A DNA stretch of 64,000 bases from Ipomoea triloba (GCF_003576645.1 NC_044918.1:19628020-19692019); one strand, 5' to 3'; counted from the first letter of the stretch, positions 24,650 through 37,920 are shown. Notes: generated by a model not told the origin, from the sequence alone. Translations and numbers: made by a program.

Positions 24650-26589
24650 ATTGACACGACATTCTCATTTCACAACAAAAAGTAACGCTTTTATTATTGG
24701 CCTTTGATGATAAAAGGTCGGAATTGGGGTAATTCCTGCATGGTTGTCACATGTTATTTAATGCAGTACCGCTTTTGTGTTTGACTTTTCTTCGGAAAAT
24801 TTGGGCGGAAAATGGAGAAAGGAAAGTTGAATATTGACTCGGACCGGTCACCAGGCTCACTTTATTTTATTTTTAGAGATAATGATCAATTAGCTCCCTC
24901 TATTACTCAAAAATATTCAATTAGCACCCTGAAATCAAAAAACATTCAAGTAACTACTTCAACCTTTTAAAAAATTTAATTTTTTATTTTTGGTAGGTGT
25001 ATATGGGTAACAAACTAACAATTTTAAAATATTTTTAAAAAGTAAATTTTAAAAAATAATTATTTAAATTCAAATAATTGAAAAGGAATTTGTTAGGTTC
25101 GTAGCGGTTGTGAATGCGATTGTCACTGTGTATTCGTTGTTCGAAGTCTGGAGCTTCGGTTTGGGAGATTTCCAGAGGCGCAACCGTATTCCCTGAAGTC
25201 ATCTAGCTAGGTCTGGTTCGATTTCGGCCACGATCAGGTCCTCCTTCTTTGACTCTATTTCACACGCTGTTTTTCGTTTCCAGTTTGAAGCAATGTGAAC
25301 AAAGTGCGCCGTAGTCTTCTGCTTGCTGTAGGTGTTTGCGTACATGTCACTGTCGGCGGCAGCAGTCAGGACGGCGTTCGCCCGGACGCTGCAGGTTACG
25401 TGGTATATTTGTCTAAAATATTATTATAGCATAATGTACAAAAAAACTTAATGGAGAAAACATACATAAATGAGAGGTATAATCTTCATTCACATTTATT
25501 ATGTTTTTAGATATGATGACCAACTTAAGTATAGAAATGCATCAATAATGAAACAATATGAGAAAGAAAAATAAGAAAGTTGATGATGCAAATTTAAGAG
25601 CCAAGGTGTATATTATTTTTATTTTTTATTTTTTGAAAACAGCCCAGGTGTATATTGGTGATAGAATTTATGTTGATGAGTTGCAAGACTCTCATATATT
25701 GGAGTAAATATAAATCACCAAACTCAAAACTAAAATCATCGTATATATATCATCATTGAGCTATTACACTATGTAGCATTAATTACAATTCAAATCACAT
25801 AGCATCCATAACAAAAGAGTTTAAACCAAATCCCTAAAAATGAATCTAGCTACTCATGTTTGGAATTGAAATGAAAACATGCATTAATTGAAATGAAACA
25901 CATTGCAAGAACAATTGAAATAAGAAAATGCAAAGAAAGTAAGAAAAACTTAACTTTGAGCAAGAACAATGAAAGATGAAATATGACAATTGTAATTGTA
26001 TTAGTTACAAGCTGAAATGATCTTCAATTCTTCATCAAATGTGGATTGATTACAAAAGGAAATGTTTTGAGATGTTTTCTCAAAAAAAAAAAAACAAACT
26101 TATACTAGAGAGAGAATCTAAAAATGAAAAGTCGTCTAAAAATAATTGCAAACACACACACATATATAAAAGGATATATAAGGGTTGACTTTGGACCACG
26201 ACGTACTGGGTAATGCGTGCCAAGCTCGGAACTAAACTGGCCTCGTTATTCTAGGGGGTTGCTTGGGGCTAAACAACCTAAACTAGCTTGGCGGCCATGG
26301 CTAATTCTTTTGGGAGTTATACTCCATAGGTTTTCAATTTATATTCCTTCATTTATTACTCCCTGATATGACAAGTAATAATAAATTATTTTCATCATGT
26401 AGATCTTGAAAAAAATATTTATATCAACATTTTGACTGAGAGAATAAATCGGATGTACAATTTGAGAGTGCAAGTAGTATTTTTCTTTTTTTATTCCGTA
26501 TATCACTTGAGAATTTTAACCATAGAACCAATAGCCTTTTGATAAAAAAAATTTATTAATTTGATATAAAAATTACCCTTATAATCAAG

Positions 26590-26636
<47 letters not shown>

Positions 26637-26683
26637 CATATTAATCTACAGTTGGGGGCTTGTTATGCATCAATATCGAAACA
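24650..26683. other. Intergenic region, no gene seen
   Basis: Mostly AT-rich. A more GC-rich block at about 25090-25400 stands out but has no convincing reading frame or recognised family. A (TA)n microsatellite lies at 26591-26628. Confidence 0.5.
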
Positions 26684-27026
26684 TTGGATAGCAATAGTTA
26701 TTGTGTGGACCGTGGTCCACATAGCTGTGTGGAGCACGTTTTGAAAACGACGTCATTTTGCGTATTTTTTTCAAGTGACACACTGCAACATACATTTTTA
26801 GAACTCATAATGTATATTATTCTAAAGCATAATGAATATTATTCTAACTCATAAAGTATATTATTTTACCCCAGAAGTTTCATTATTCTAACACATATTA
26901 TTCTAACACATAAAGTATATTATTCTAACACATAGAGTAGATTATTCTAACTCATAAAATTCAACTACTTCATTTTGGACCATGGTCTACACATATGCGT
27001 GGACCATAATTTGCCTTTGGATAGTA
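26684..27026. mobile_element. Palindrome-capped MITE, AT-repeat subtype
   Basis: The 323-bp element at 26694-27016 is flanked by ttggatagca (26684-26693) and ttggatagta (27017-27026), 9 of 10 identical. The caps are gtggaccgtggtccac on the left and ccatggtctacacatatgcg then tggaccataatttgcc on the right. The interior is repeated acataaagtatattattct. It is the same design as 10481-11097 with a different interior. Confidence 0.75.
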
Positions 27027-28115
27027 ACTATTCAAAACAAACAGTGTCATATATCACTGCTAAAATCTAAAGTACAATAATTGGGAGAAAAGATGGAAGC
27101 TTTACAACAAATAAAAGCTATGGATGATTGAATTCCATTACCTTTGGTACCAAAATTAAAGTATAACTGGAAAGAGGAATGATCCCACATCACGAAACGT
27201 AGACCAGAAGTTTGGTCCCAATTAATGTGTAAAATTAGATTGTATTTACCACATCATATTGCAATGGCTATCAAAGTATACATGTACAGAATTACAGAAA
27301 ATTAAAGATTTATTAGGTTTAGGAAGTGTTTGAATGAAAGATTTGGAACCGACTTTTAATAATTTGTTGGTTGTAAATTGGTTCTTTTGAATGCTACATT
27401 CTTGAGTTTGGTCATTCATATCGTTACTGATATGACCTCACATTAGTTTTGTAAAAAATTGTAGAATAGTACGTAGTAATTATTATTTATTAATTAAATG
27501 TAATTAATGGATTTTCCTACATATTACACTATTCATTTTAGATGGTCTCCCTTAAATTGGTGTACCTATATGTTAATAAAGAATGCATTGATTTCTAAAG
27601 AATATTTCTTTGATTTACGGTAAAGCTTGCAACCGTTATCTGATATGTTTTTTTACTGAAGCTCGTCTTGTGACAATAACAAATTTACACCAGGCAAGAA
27701 ATAATTTGGAACCTTATAATTATTATACTGACTACGTACTCAACCAACCTAGCTCTGACCACCAAGGTAGTAAAAATATATACAAATTAAAATTTTGTAC
27801 AAAAAAATTTACCACATTGGCCCAATTTTAAGGGTTTCAATCACTTTAAAGAAATTTTAAAAGTAATTCCTGAAGTGGTTGCAAAGCCAACCCCAATACA
27901 TCAAGCTTTAATGCAAAATAAAGCCGAACCACGTACTCTTGAATTTGATGTGTGGTCTGAAGTCTCAAATGCATCAATGTTTCAGTTTTAACTTTGCATA
28001 AACCACGTTATTCTCCGTAGGTAGGTATTCAATTGTGCTAATTTATGACGCATATTTTAGTTAATTCTGACTATAAAATTGCTTTAACATTACTTAAATT
28101 GACTAATTATATGAT
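27027..28115. other. Intergenic DNA left of the copia element
   Basis: No gene is supported; short open frames have no recognisable domain. Confidence 0.45.
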
Positions 28116-28120
28116 TCTTT

Positions 28121-28456
28121 TGAAAGGTTTTGTCTAATAAGGAGATGAAAGGTTTTGTCCAATAAAAGTCCAAACCTGTCATTTTCATTTGGGAGACAAA
28201 CCATTTGTGGTACAAACAACTGTAGGAAGACATTTGGGATTTCTGCTGCATTGATGGTCTGCAGCTATTTAAGGACCTCAACCTCTCACTGCTCAAACAT
28301 TCAGTCTCATACACCATCCAGAGAGTATAGAGTAAAAGTGAGGGAAAAATACAGTTCACTCAAGCAAAGGCAGCACTCAACACAGTTCATTCAGGCAACA
28401 ACAAACACCAACTATGGCTGGAGGTTAGATCCTATATTATTCAGTTTTAATTTACA
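28121..28456 (+). repeat. 5' LTR of the copia element
   Basis: 336 bp, TG..CA ends. It has a short internal duplication of its first 25 bp and a TATA-like ctatttaagg near 28264. It also carries an ATG at 28414 that may be the polyprotein start. Confidence 0.95.
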
Positions 28457-31400
28457 GTTGGTATCAGAGCAAAATATAATCTCTGCCTAGTTGATTAGTT
28501 TGTTTATGTATGCATTGTTTTGAATATTATTATTCTGTTAAATGCATACATATATTTATGCCTTGCATTTTTTTCCGAATATGTACATATATATCTAGAT
28601 TTCATATGTGTATATACCTACATAAAAATTTATCCAAATTTTTTTTTGGAAAATATTATTAGTGATTTTTCGAAATATAAAGGAAATATAATTTCAAAAT
28701 AAATTTATAAAGAATAAACATACTGCCTTACTACTTGTTCGCTGGAGAATCAGTCTCCATTCGGTGGCGAAGTCAGAAATGCCAAAGCTGGGTTACCGGC
28801 GGTGGCGTTATCACTGCTTCTTTTTTTTAGGCGACGCCGGCGACAGAGCTTCGAGTTGCAGCGACCAAAAGCAGCGGACGGCGGGCGACGGTGAAGCTGG
28901 GTTCGGCGGATGGCGATGGCGAGGAATGGGCTCCGGCCAGTTTCTCTTCATCTCCATCCGGTTGCCGCTACCGTCTTCCTCTTTCCGATTGCTTCGGTCT
29001 CCATTCTTTTTTTCGACTCTTTGTTCGCTGGCTGCGCAAGGGAGCTAATTGATACAGAAGTTAAATACGCTAGGTTTGGCTTGGTTTGGCTGCTAAGTTT
29101 AAATAAGGATGATTATTATTTTTTTGGGCCTAATGGAATGGGATTAATAATATGGGCTTGGGCTAGCTTAAAATTATAATAGTCTATGGTTATGGGCTTG
29201 AGCCTATTTTGATGGATCAAAGAAAATTATTGAACTATTGAAGAAGAATGATAAAGGGAAATTGTATTAGTTTGGGTTTGGCCCAATTCGGCCAAGCCCA
29301 TTATACTTAAAAAAAAAAATATATATATATAATTGGGCCCATTTAGATTGTTTAAGTCATTTGGACATGCTTTAACTTTTGGGCTCACTATAATTATATA
29401 TGGGCCTATTTTATTCTTGGGCTTGTTTAAGTATTTTCCTACATCATATTTGGACTTCTTTTATCTTTAATTGTTCAATTTAATTCCTCATTAAATTATT
29501 ATTCAATTTTGAGCAAATATTGAGTTCTACATTTGCTATATGAATTTTTAATTTTGAGGATTATATTAAATTGTTTAAGTATTGCAATTTAATTATAAAG
29601 TATGAGTTAATAATATGCATAATCTGAGCATGCTATTTGTATTTGTTGCAATAATTATTTGATTGTTATAATTATGCCTTTAGAAAAGCATGTTAATTAG
29701 GATGAATTTAGAGCCTTCTAGGTCTGAATTAAATGTTTATTATGCATGATATAGTGCTTTTTAGGTGAATTTAGAGCCTTTAAGGATATATTGAGCATAT
29801 TATTACTCTTCGGTTGTGTCTATTTAAGGGCACATTAAAGAATCACAAAGATAGTTCACCCTATTAAAAGCCTTATCCATAGGTGAACCGACAATCTTAT
29901 AGAACTCTCAAACGATTTTACTTCAAACATGAGAACACATGAATTAGGGAAGTTTCTTGGGGAGGAATACTAGTTCTATGGCCCTGGCTTAAAACGCCTT
30001 GCTGGCTGAAACTGTCATAGTGCCTTCAGCCATATTGCTACTAGTCCCCTTGCGACGCTACTCTGTCTAAGGAGTTGGTTTTTAAAGGAGCCTTAGCACC
30101 TACCAACTTTCCTGGGAGTATACCTAAGGATTGTCTATCATGATTTGGTTCAATTTGTTTGTTAGGATTTTCTTGCCAATGTGATAATATTTAATTTTGG
30201 TCGATTAAAGAGTAGCCACAGCATTTTCAATTTACCAAAATTACATCTTAAGTTTTACTCACATAAAGTTAAGGCAAGAATATTGTGGTTAACTCTGCGT
30301 AATATGATAAAATTTCGCCCACAGGCAATTTTGTTGTATTTGTAGTGTTAATTAGGATGAAATACGAAACTATGATCATAATTTACCCACAGGGATTATG
30401 TATCGGCATATAGTTTGGTAGTTTTGTCATTAAGGGTGGTAAATCAAATAAAAATCGTACTCATTCTATTTCCACCATTCAGTCTTGATAGATTCATTGT
30501 GCGTAAAAATTTAGCCCACAGGCAATTTTTATGGCATACGAGTCTATCTTTTGCATAATTTACATTGGTAACAATATGCACTTTATTCTCTCTCTCTATA
30601 TATTTTTGCCTCGAAAAATTATAACCAAGCATTCATTGTTACTCTTTACAGCAACTCTACCCGTCACTCAAACCATAACTATTGATGTTCCTTTGCTTAA
30701 CGACGATAATCACAAAGAGTGGAAAGATGCTATTCTCCTACATTTGGGATTATTAGAGTTAGATTACGCTGTTCTGAATGAGGAACCCTCCGAGGTTACT
30801 GCAGAAAGCACTGACGAAGCCAAGCAGCTTCGTGCACGATGGGAGAGATCCAATCGGTTATGTGTGCACCTCATTAAGTCAAAAATTTCGAGAGAAATTC
30901 GTGGTTCCATTGAGGAAATTCAGAAAACCAAGCCTCTGCTCAAGGCCATTGATGATCAATTTGTTGACTCAAAGAAATCATCGGCAAGTACTCTAATAAT
31001 GCGATTTATCAACCTTCGTCTTACCACTGTTAAGGGCACGCGTAAACACATCATGCAAGTAAGGGATATTGCAGCTCAACTAAAGAAGCTGGAAATCATT
31101 TTACCAGATACCTTTGTGGTGCATTTTGCACTTAATACCCTTCCTCAAGAATATAGCCCCTTTAAGATTTCTTACAACACACATAAAGTAGATTGGTCTA
31201 TCAATGAGTTGATAACCATGTGTGCGCAAGAAGAACAAAGGCTTATGACTGAGATTGGGGAAAACGCTCTAATGGCCACAACAAAGTATAAAAGAAAATC
31301 TGGAAAGTCCAAGGGATCCACCGTAGCAGCTAAGGGCAAACTGCCCCCAAAAGTTGACATTAAGAAGATACAGAAGTGTTTCTTTTGTAAAAAGAAGGGA

Positions 31401-34400
31401 CACATGAAGAAGGACTGTATCAAATTCAAGAAGTGGATGTCCCAAAAAGGTAATGTTTCCTCTTCTTTTGTATGTTTTGAATCCAATATGTCAGAAGTTA
31501 ATACTAATTCTTGGTGGATTGACTCTGGTTCAACAATCCACATTGCAAACTCCTTGCAGGCTATGACAAATCTGAGACAGCCAACGGGAACTGAGTGTAG
31601 CATCTTTTCTGGAAACAAGATTGCATCACCTGTAGAAGCTGTCGGAGTTTGTACTTTAGTTTTGAATAATGGTTTCGTTTTGACGCTAGATAAGACATTT
31701 TATGTTCCTAGTTTCTCTAGGAACTTAATTTCAGTTTCTAGACTTGTACCCTTTGGATTTAAATTTGAATTTAATGCCAAGTATTTCAAGTTATTTCAGA
31801 ATTCTACTTGTATTGGCACTGGTACATTATCTGATGGTCTTTATCGTCTTAACTTAAAGAATGTTTCAATTTATAATTCTTTACATGTTCAAAACGGCAC
31901 TAAACGATGCAGTATTAACGAAAATTCCTCAATATTATGGCATCGGAGATTAGGTCATATCTCCCTTGAGCGTATTAAAAGATTAGTAAAGGATGGAGTA
32001 CTTTCTACTCTAGACTATACTGATTTTGAGACTTGCATTGACTGCATTAAGGGTAAGCAGACAAACAAGTCAAAGAAAGGTGCCAATAGAAGTTCAACAT
32101 TGTTGGAAATTATTCATACTGACATATGTTGTCCTGATATGGACATGCATGGTCAGAAATATTTCATCACCTTCATTGATGACTTCTCAAGATTTACCTA
32201 TGTGTATTTACTTCATAATAAGCATGAAGCATTGGATGCCTTTAAATTATTTAAAGCTGAAGTTGAAAACCAATGCAAGAGGCAAATACAAATAGTTAGA
32301 TCAGATAGAGGTGGTGAATATTATGGTAGATACACTGAAAATGGACAAGCACCAGGTCCGTTTGCTAAATTTCTTCAAGAACATGGGATTGTTGCCCAAT
32401 ACACCATGCCTGGATCTCCGGATCAAAACGGTGTTGCTGAAAGAAGAAATCGGACTCTTTTGGATATGGTGCGGAGTATGCTGATAAACTCCACACTTCC
32501 AAAATCACTGTGGACTGAAGCACTTAAGACGGCAACGTATATATTAAACCGTGTTCCTTCCAAGGCTGTCCCTAAGACACCTTTTGAGCTATTCAAAGGT
32601 TGGAAACCGAGTTTGCATCATATGCGTATTTGGGGATGTCCGTCTGAGGTGAGAATATACAATCCACAAGAAAAGAAACTTGACCCGAGGACAATTAGTG
32701 CTTTCTTTATTGGATATGCACAATCTTCTAAGGGTTATAGGTTTTATTGTCCATCACATACTACTAGGATAGTGGAATCAAGGAATGCTAAGTTTCTTGA
32801 AGATGACTTGATTAGTGGGAGAGATCGATTTAAGAACTTAGTTCCTACTTTTGATCATATCGACTCTCACCCTTCTACGTCATCTAATGGAGTTGTACTT
32901 ATACGCAGTGTTCCTTCATTAACACCCGCGGTTATACAACCCACCATTGACATTCCACAAGTTGCTGAAACTCAACAATTTCAGGATTTACAGCAAGTTC
33001 CTGAACCGATACAGACTGAACCAATTCAAGAACTACCCTTAGTTCCTGAAGAAGTAGTTGCCCCGCAACCTTCTCAAGGTATCGGTGGTCCAACATTAAG
33101 ACGGTCCACTCGGATAAGACGTTCAGCATTACCTAGTTATTATGAATCGTATCTACAAGAATCTGACATTGGAGCTGAAAATGATCCTGAAACTTTTTCA
33201 CAAGCCACGAATTGTGAACATTCTGATTTGTGGTTAGAAGCCATGAAAGATGAAATGAATTCCATGAAGAGTAATGGAGTTTGGGATCTTGTTGAGTTAC
33301 CTAATGGGGCCAAGGCTATTTCTTGTAAATGGGTTTTTAAAACCAAAAGAGATTCATTAGGTAACATTGAAAGATACAAGGCCAGACTCGTTGCTAAGGG
33401 ATTTACTCAAAAAGAAGGAATCGATTACAAGGAGACTTTTTCTCCTGTATCAAAGAAAGATTCTCTCCGAATTATCTTGGCTTTAGTTGCACATTTTAAT
33501 CTTGAATTGCAACAAATGGATGTGAAAACTGCCTTTCTTAATGGTGATCTAGAAGAGGAAGTTTATATGAAACAACCTGAAGGATTCTCTTCTAAAGATG
33601 GTGAAAATTTAGTATGCAAGCTTAAGAAATCCATATATGGCTTAAAACAAGCCTCCCGCCAATGGTACATTAAGTTCGATGGGGTTATTTCTTCATTTGG
33701 TTTTGTTGAGAATCCCTCTGATCATTGTATATACCATAAGGTGAGTGGGAGCAAAATTTGTTTTCTAGTTTTATACGTGGATGATATCTTGCTTGCCGCT
33801 AATGATATGGGGATGCTTCGTGACGTGAAACAATTCCTTTCTAAGAACTTTGATATGAAAGACATGGGTAATGCATCTTATGTCATTGGCATAAAGATTC
33901 ATAGGGATAGATCTCGGGGCATACTGGGTCTATCGCAAGAAACCTATATAAACAAAGTTTTAGAAAGATTTCAGATGAAAAATTGTTCACCAAATGTTGC
34001 TCCAATAGCAAAAGGAGATAAATTCAATATGGATCAATGCCCTAAGAGTGACCTGGAGAAAGAATCCATGGAGACTATTCCATATGCTGAAGCAGTTGGG
34101 TGCCTTGGATACATTCAAGTATGCACGAGACCAGACATTGCTTTTGCTGTTGGAATGCTAGGACGATATTTGCATAATCCAGGTATGGACCACTGGAGAG
34201 CTGTAAAAAGAGTTTTAAGGTACCTCAAAGGTACTAAAGATTACAAGCTTGGATTTAGGCAGACAGATAACTTGGATGTTATTGGATATTCTGATGCGGA
34301 CTTTGCTGGCTGTGTTGATTCTCGAAAATCGACTTCTGGGTACGTGTTTATCATGGCTGGTGGGGCTATCTCATGGAGAAGTGTTAAACAATCTTTAATA

Positions 34401-34754
34401 ACTACTTCTACTATGGAAGCCGAGTTCGTTTCTTGTTTCGAAGCTACTTCGCAAGGTGTGTGGCTTAAGAATTTCATCTCTGGGCTTAGAATTATGGATT
34501 CTATATCTAAGCCGTTAAAAATCTATTGTGACAACTCAGCTGCAGTCTTCCTAACTAAGAACGACAAAAGTGGGAGTCGAAGCAAACACATCGACATCAA
34601 GTTCTTAGCTATTAGGGAGCGTGTTAAAAGAGAAATTGTGGTCATTGAGCACATTAGTACTGAGTTGATGATAGCAGATCCCTTGACTAAAGGCATGCCT
34701 CCATTTAAATTCAAGGATCTTGTTGAAAAGATGGGACTTTCGCCCAATTTGTAA
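28414..34754 (+). CDS. Copia gag-pol polyprotein (spliced model)
   Basis: Retrotransposon polyprotein: gag, protease, integrase, reverse transcriptase, RNase H. The frame from ATG 30531 to 34754 is open (1407 codons), but its first 40 residues are hydrophobic and unlike gag. A better start is the LTR ATG at 28414: exon 28414-28423 joins acceptor 30651|30652 in frame, giving MAGATLPVTQ.. as gag N-terminus. Unspliced, that ATG meets a stop after four codons. Domains (numbered from 30531): gag UBN2-like 50-250; zinc knuckle CFFCKKKGHMKKDC near 283; protease WWIDSGSTIHI near 328; GAG-pre-integrase LWHRRLGH near 469; integrase core with DDFSRF, SDRGGEY and SPDQNGVAERRNRT; RT with YVDDILLA near 1082; RNase H YSDADFAG near 1252. 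No frameshift or stop breaks it. Confidence 0.9.
28457..30650 (+). other. Long copia leader, probable intron, with GC-rich insert
   Basis: After the PBS there is about 2.2 kb without a conserved reading frame. Positions 28750-29050 are markedly GC-rich (many ggcg and cggcg blocks) in an otherwise AT-rich leader, as if a piece of host gene or another element had been captured. Downstream, cccacagg recurs three times (about 30320, 30390, 30515). The leader ends at a good splice acceptor, actctttacag at 30641-30651. Confidence 0.55.
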
Positions 34755-35025
34755 TTTGTATACATTCAGTTTTAATGAAATTCTTTTGCATTCAGAAAAT
34801 TTTCTCATTTTTTGTGTACACTTTAAATTCATTGAGAAAATATTTAGGTTGGATTTGAAATAAACATATGGTTTATTTTCATTAAGTTTTTCTTGTTTCC
34901 TAATTAAGTACTTGAAAGCAGTTTGCATTTGATCATAATGGATATTACTCGCACTAATGAAAACATATCATTATGGTTGGTGTTATTCTATTCTTTAAGT
35001 TTAATGTTTGCACCAAGTGGGAGAA

Positions 35026-35361
35026 TGAAAGGTTTTGTCTAATAAGGAGATGAAAGGTTTTGTCCAATAAAAGTCCAAACCTGTCATTTTCATTTGGGAG
35101 ACAAACCATTTGTGGTACAAACAACTGTAGGAAGACATTTGGGATTTCTGCTGCATTGATGGTCTGCAGCTATTTAAGGACCTCAACCTCTCACTGCTCA
35201 AACATTCAGTCTCATACACCATCCAGAGAGTATAGAGTAAAAGTGAGGGAAAAATACAGTTCACTCAAGCAAAGGCAGCACTCAACACAGTTCATTCAGG
35301 CAACAACAAACACCAACTATGGCTGGAGGTTAGATCCTATATTATTCAGTTTTAATTTACA
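35026..35361 (+). repeat. 3' LTR of the copia element
   Basis: Identical to the 5' LTR over 336 bp by direct reading. Confidence 0.95.
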
Positions 35362-35366
35362 TCTTT

Positions 35367-36300
35367 GAGTATGAAGAAGCAAGTTTGGGAACATATCATG
35401 GTTTGAAGGCAAAAAGGGTTACATCAAGGACAATTTGAACTCAAATTGGTAAAAATAGGATGAAAGCGGGATAAGGAACATGTCAGGAAAGGTGTCACGT
35501 TGGTGATACATAACATAATAGGTACTTTAGAACGTGGTCCCTGCTATCACGAAGCATATCACACACGTGAGGAGTTTTGTGAGAGCAACTTCAGAATGCA
35601 AATTCTGCTATCATGTTTGGTGTCACGTTTGTGAGAGCTTTCATGAGAGGCGACTTCAGAGAGTGAATCATAGCCTTCACGAGGCCTATCACGCTCGTGA
35701 GAGGTCTTGTGACATGTCTAATATGAGAGTATATATATATAGGAAAAGTTAGAGTTAGACATTATTTTACCCCAACTCTTAGAATCCTATATTTAAACTC
35801 TACAAATCTTATATCTAAATTTAACTTTTTTATTTTTTTGTGGTCATACATTTTCATGTCTAGAATCTTGAAAGCTAGGTACTACGTTAACTCATCGGTC
35901 TTTCCTTATTGAAGCTGCCATTGGCACCAGCCCAATCTTCAGTTTGCGAAGCATCTTGGTGGGAGAGGAGCTTTTAGCGAACGGGATGGGGAGATAGGTG
36001 GGGAAGGGAAGAAAGACTCCATTCTGAAATTCACCTTAGTTGTAGGAAAAAATTATTTTAAGAGGAAACTAGAAAATTCATGGTTAATGAAAAATAAATT
36101 TTTGTAGCCCAAAAATCAATAACAAATAATTCGTGAAATAAACACATAACATGCTTCTCATTTATCAAGAAAAAAAAGGATGTATTTTCCTACGCGCTTT
36201 TGAAGAATTGAAATCGTAATTAAAAGGTAGGCAGATATTATTTGTGGCTCTGAAACCAACTGTTAACAAATAATTCACATAAGCCCTGTTTGGTAAATGG
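35367..36300. other. Intergenic DNA right of the copia element
   Basis: 35520-35710 holds short imperfect repeats around tcacg..cgtgag, an inverted motif. No gene was seen. Confidence 0.45.
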
Positions 36301-36301
36301 G

Positions 36302-36560
36302 GTAAATTATGCCATGGACTCGGATTCCCATTGCAAGGTGGACCTAGGTTCATATTCACAATTTAAAAATTCTATGTTCATAAGTTTAGAATTCTATATT
36401 CACAATTTTAAATCTCAATATACAAAATTATATTACTTAATATTCACAAATTTTGAACTCTATATTCACAATTTTGTTATATATATTTAAAAACTGTGTT
36501 ATACTATTGAATATAGAGTTTTGGAATTGTGAACATAGAGTTCTGAACAGTAATATCCCA
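36302..36560. mobile_element. Degraded palindrome-capped MITE (left end)
   Basis: It starts aaattatgccatggactcgg followed by a decayed cap (attgcaaggtggacctagg) and then repeats of attctatattcacaatttt and its inverse gaatatagagtttt. No matching right cap is visible, so this copy is truncated or heavily mutated. Confidence 0.65.
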
Positions 36561-36740
36561 AATTAAAGTTAAGGATCAGAGCATATATAAAGAAATCAGG
36601 GGTAGATGTTTTTAATGAATTATTAGGTGAATAGAGTTATTTTTGAACATAAGTTGTAACATGTAGAGATTTTTAACCCAATTCAAGTTAAATCCTATTT
36701 TATTGGGTAGTGTACCTTTCAGGTAAAAGGTTAAATTCTA

Positions 36741-37594
36741 TAAGGCCACGTTTGGTTCGCGGAAAAATATTTGAAGGGAAGTGGAAGTTAAACTCCGTGG
36801 AAAAGTAGTTATCAGGAAGATAAATTCTGTTGTTTGGTTGGTGGAAAAGAAATTGCTGGGAAGATAAATTTTGTTGTTTGGTTGGAAGTAAAAGTATATG
36901 GGAATAATGAGTATAAAGACATATATGCCCTTGTGTATTAATAATGATAATAAAATTAATATTTCTTAATAATATTGTTTAATTAGTTTAAAAATAATAA
37001 TAATATTGTTTAATTTGGGGACAAATATTTGGGCCTTTTTTGGGCCAATTTTTAATTTTAATTTTATTTTTTTGCAATATTTTGGGCCTTTTTTAAAGCA
37101 AAATTTAGGGAAATTTTAGGTTTTATTTTTCATCCCAAACCCGTCCTCATCCTGTGTGCCGTGTGCGTATGTGAGCTGCGTCGAAGAATCAGCAGAGCCA
37201 GAGAGGCGGCGACCGGCGAGGGGAGGCAGTGAGCCGCGGAGGCGGGCGCGGCAAGGTGAAGGCAGAGCCGCCGGGGCAGCGGCGGCGACCGGCGAGGGCA
37301 TCGGCAGCGACCGGCAAGCTTCCAGTTTCCAGTTTGGTGGGGAAGAAGAAGAAGAAACGGGAGAAGAGGAAGAAAATCGAAGGGCAAAATAGTCTTGTCA
37401 GGTTAATTTTTGTTCCCAACTGTGATGGAAAATAAAATCCCAGCTCCTACCTCCGATTTTATTTTCCTGCAAAATGAGGAACCCACTTCCCATTGGAATA
37501 AAAGTTCCAATCAACCAAACATTGGAAAAGTGCAATTTCTTTGATATGAAGGAACCCACGGAAGTGTACTTCCAGCAAACTAAACATGGCCTAA
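36741..37594. mobile_element. Harbinger-like MITE carrying a GC-rich core
   Basis: The 848-bp element at 36744-37591 has ends ggccacgtttggttcgc and the inverse of ggccatgtttagtttgc, flanked by TAA at 36741-36743 and 37592-37594. The AT-rich arms enclose a very GC-rich core at about 37138-37390 (many ggcggcg and cggcgag blocks) that looks like captured exon or promoter DNA. No open frame there has a recognised domain. Confidence 0.75.
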
Positions 37595-37599
37595 GAGTG

Positions 37600-37920
37600 T
37601 TTTTTTACCATTTTAAAAAGAGTGTAAGTGTGATTAGGACAGAGAAAATGGGAGAAAAAAAAACAAATCTATTTTAAAAAAAAAAGTATTGTGAGGCGCG
37701 CCTAACGCGCCCAAAGGGGCGCATGCACTACACGCGCCCGCTACGGGCGAAACATGCACAAGAGAGGTTGCTTCCTCGAAATGGATGTCCGCAAACACTG
37801 TTTTAAGAGCCCTAAATTGCATAATGAACTAAATTTTCTCTCACCAACATTCTCTCTCTTCCATGAGACTATCTTCCGCTCAAAAATCATGAAAAGAATA
37901 CTGATGTAGTTGCTCTAAGA
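37600..37920. repeat. GC-hairpin repeat, copy 1 of 3
   Basis: This segment combines a gtgtgattaggacagagaaaatggg block, an A-run, and GC-rich inverted blocks (gaggcgcgcctaacgcgcc). It is related to 40660-40900 and 40980-41270. Confidence 0.6.

Larger units (their letters stand above)
28116..35366 (+). mobile_element. Complete Ty1-copia retrotransposon
   Basis: The element spans 28121-35361 (7241 bp). Direct LTRs at 28121-28456 and 35026-35361 are each 336 bp and, read side by side, identical. They start TGAAAGG and end TTTACA; target duplication TCTTT lies at 28116-28120 and 35362-35366. The primer-binding site tggtatcagagc (28459-28470) follows the 5' LTR and a purine tract aagtgggagaa (35015-35025) precedes the 3' LTR. 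The polyprotein is open throughout. Identical LTRs plus an intact coding region indicate very recent insertion and possible activity. The region between PBS and gag is unusually long, about 2.1 kb. Confidence 0.97.

Noticed and set aside
28764..29179. Small open frames in the copia leader as a captured gene
   Set aside because: GC-rich but without recognisable domain, splice structure or homology that I can name; kept only as a composition anomaly.
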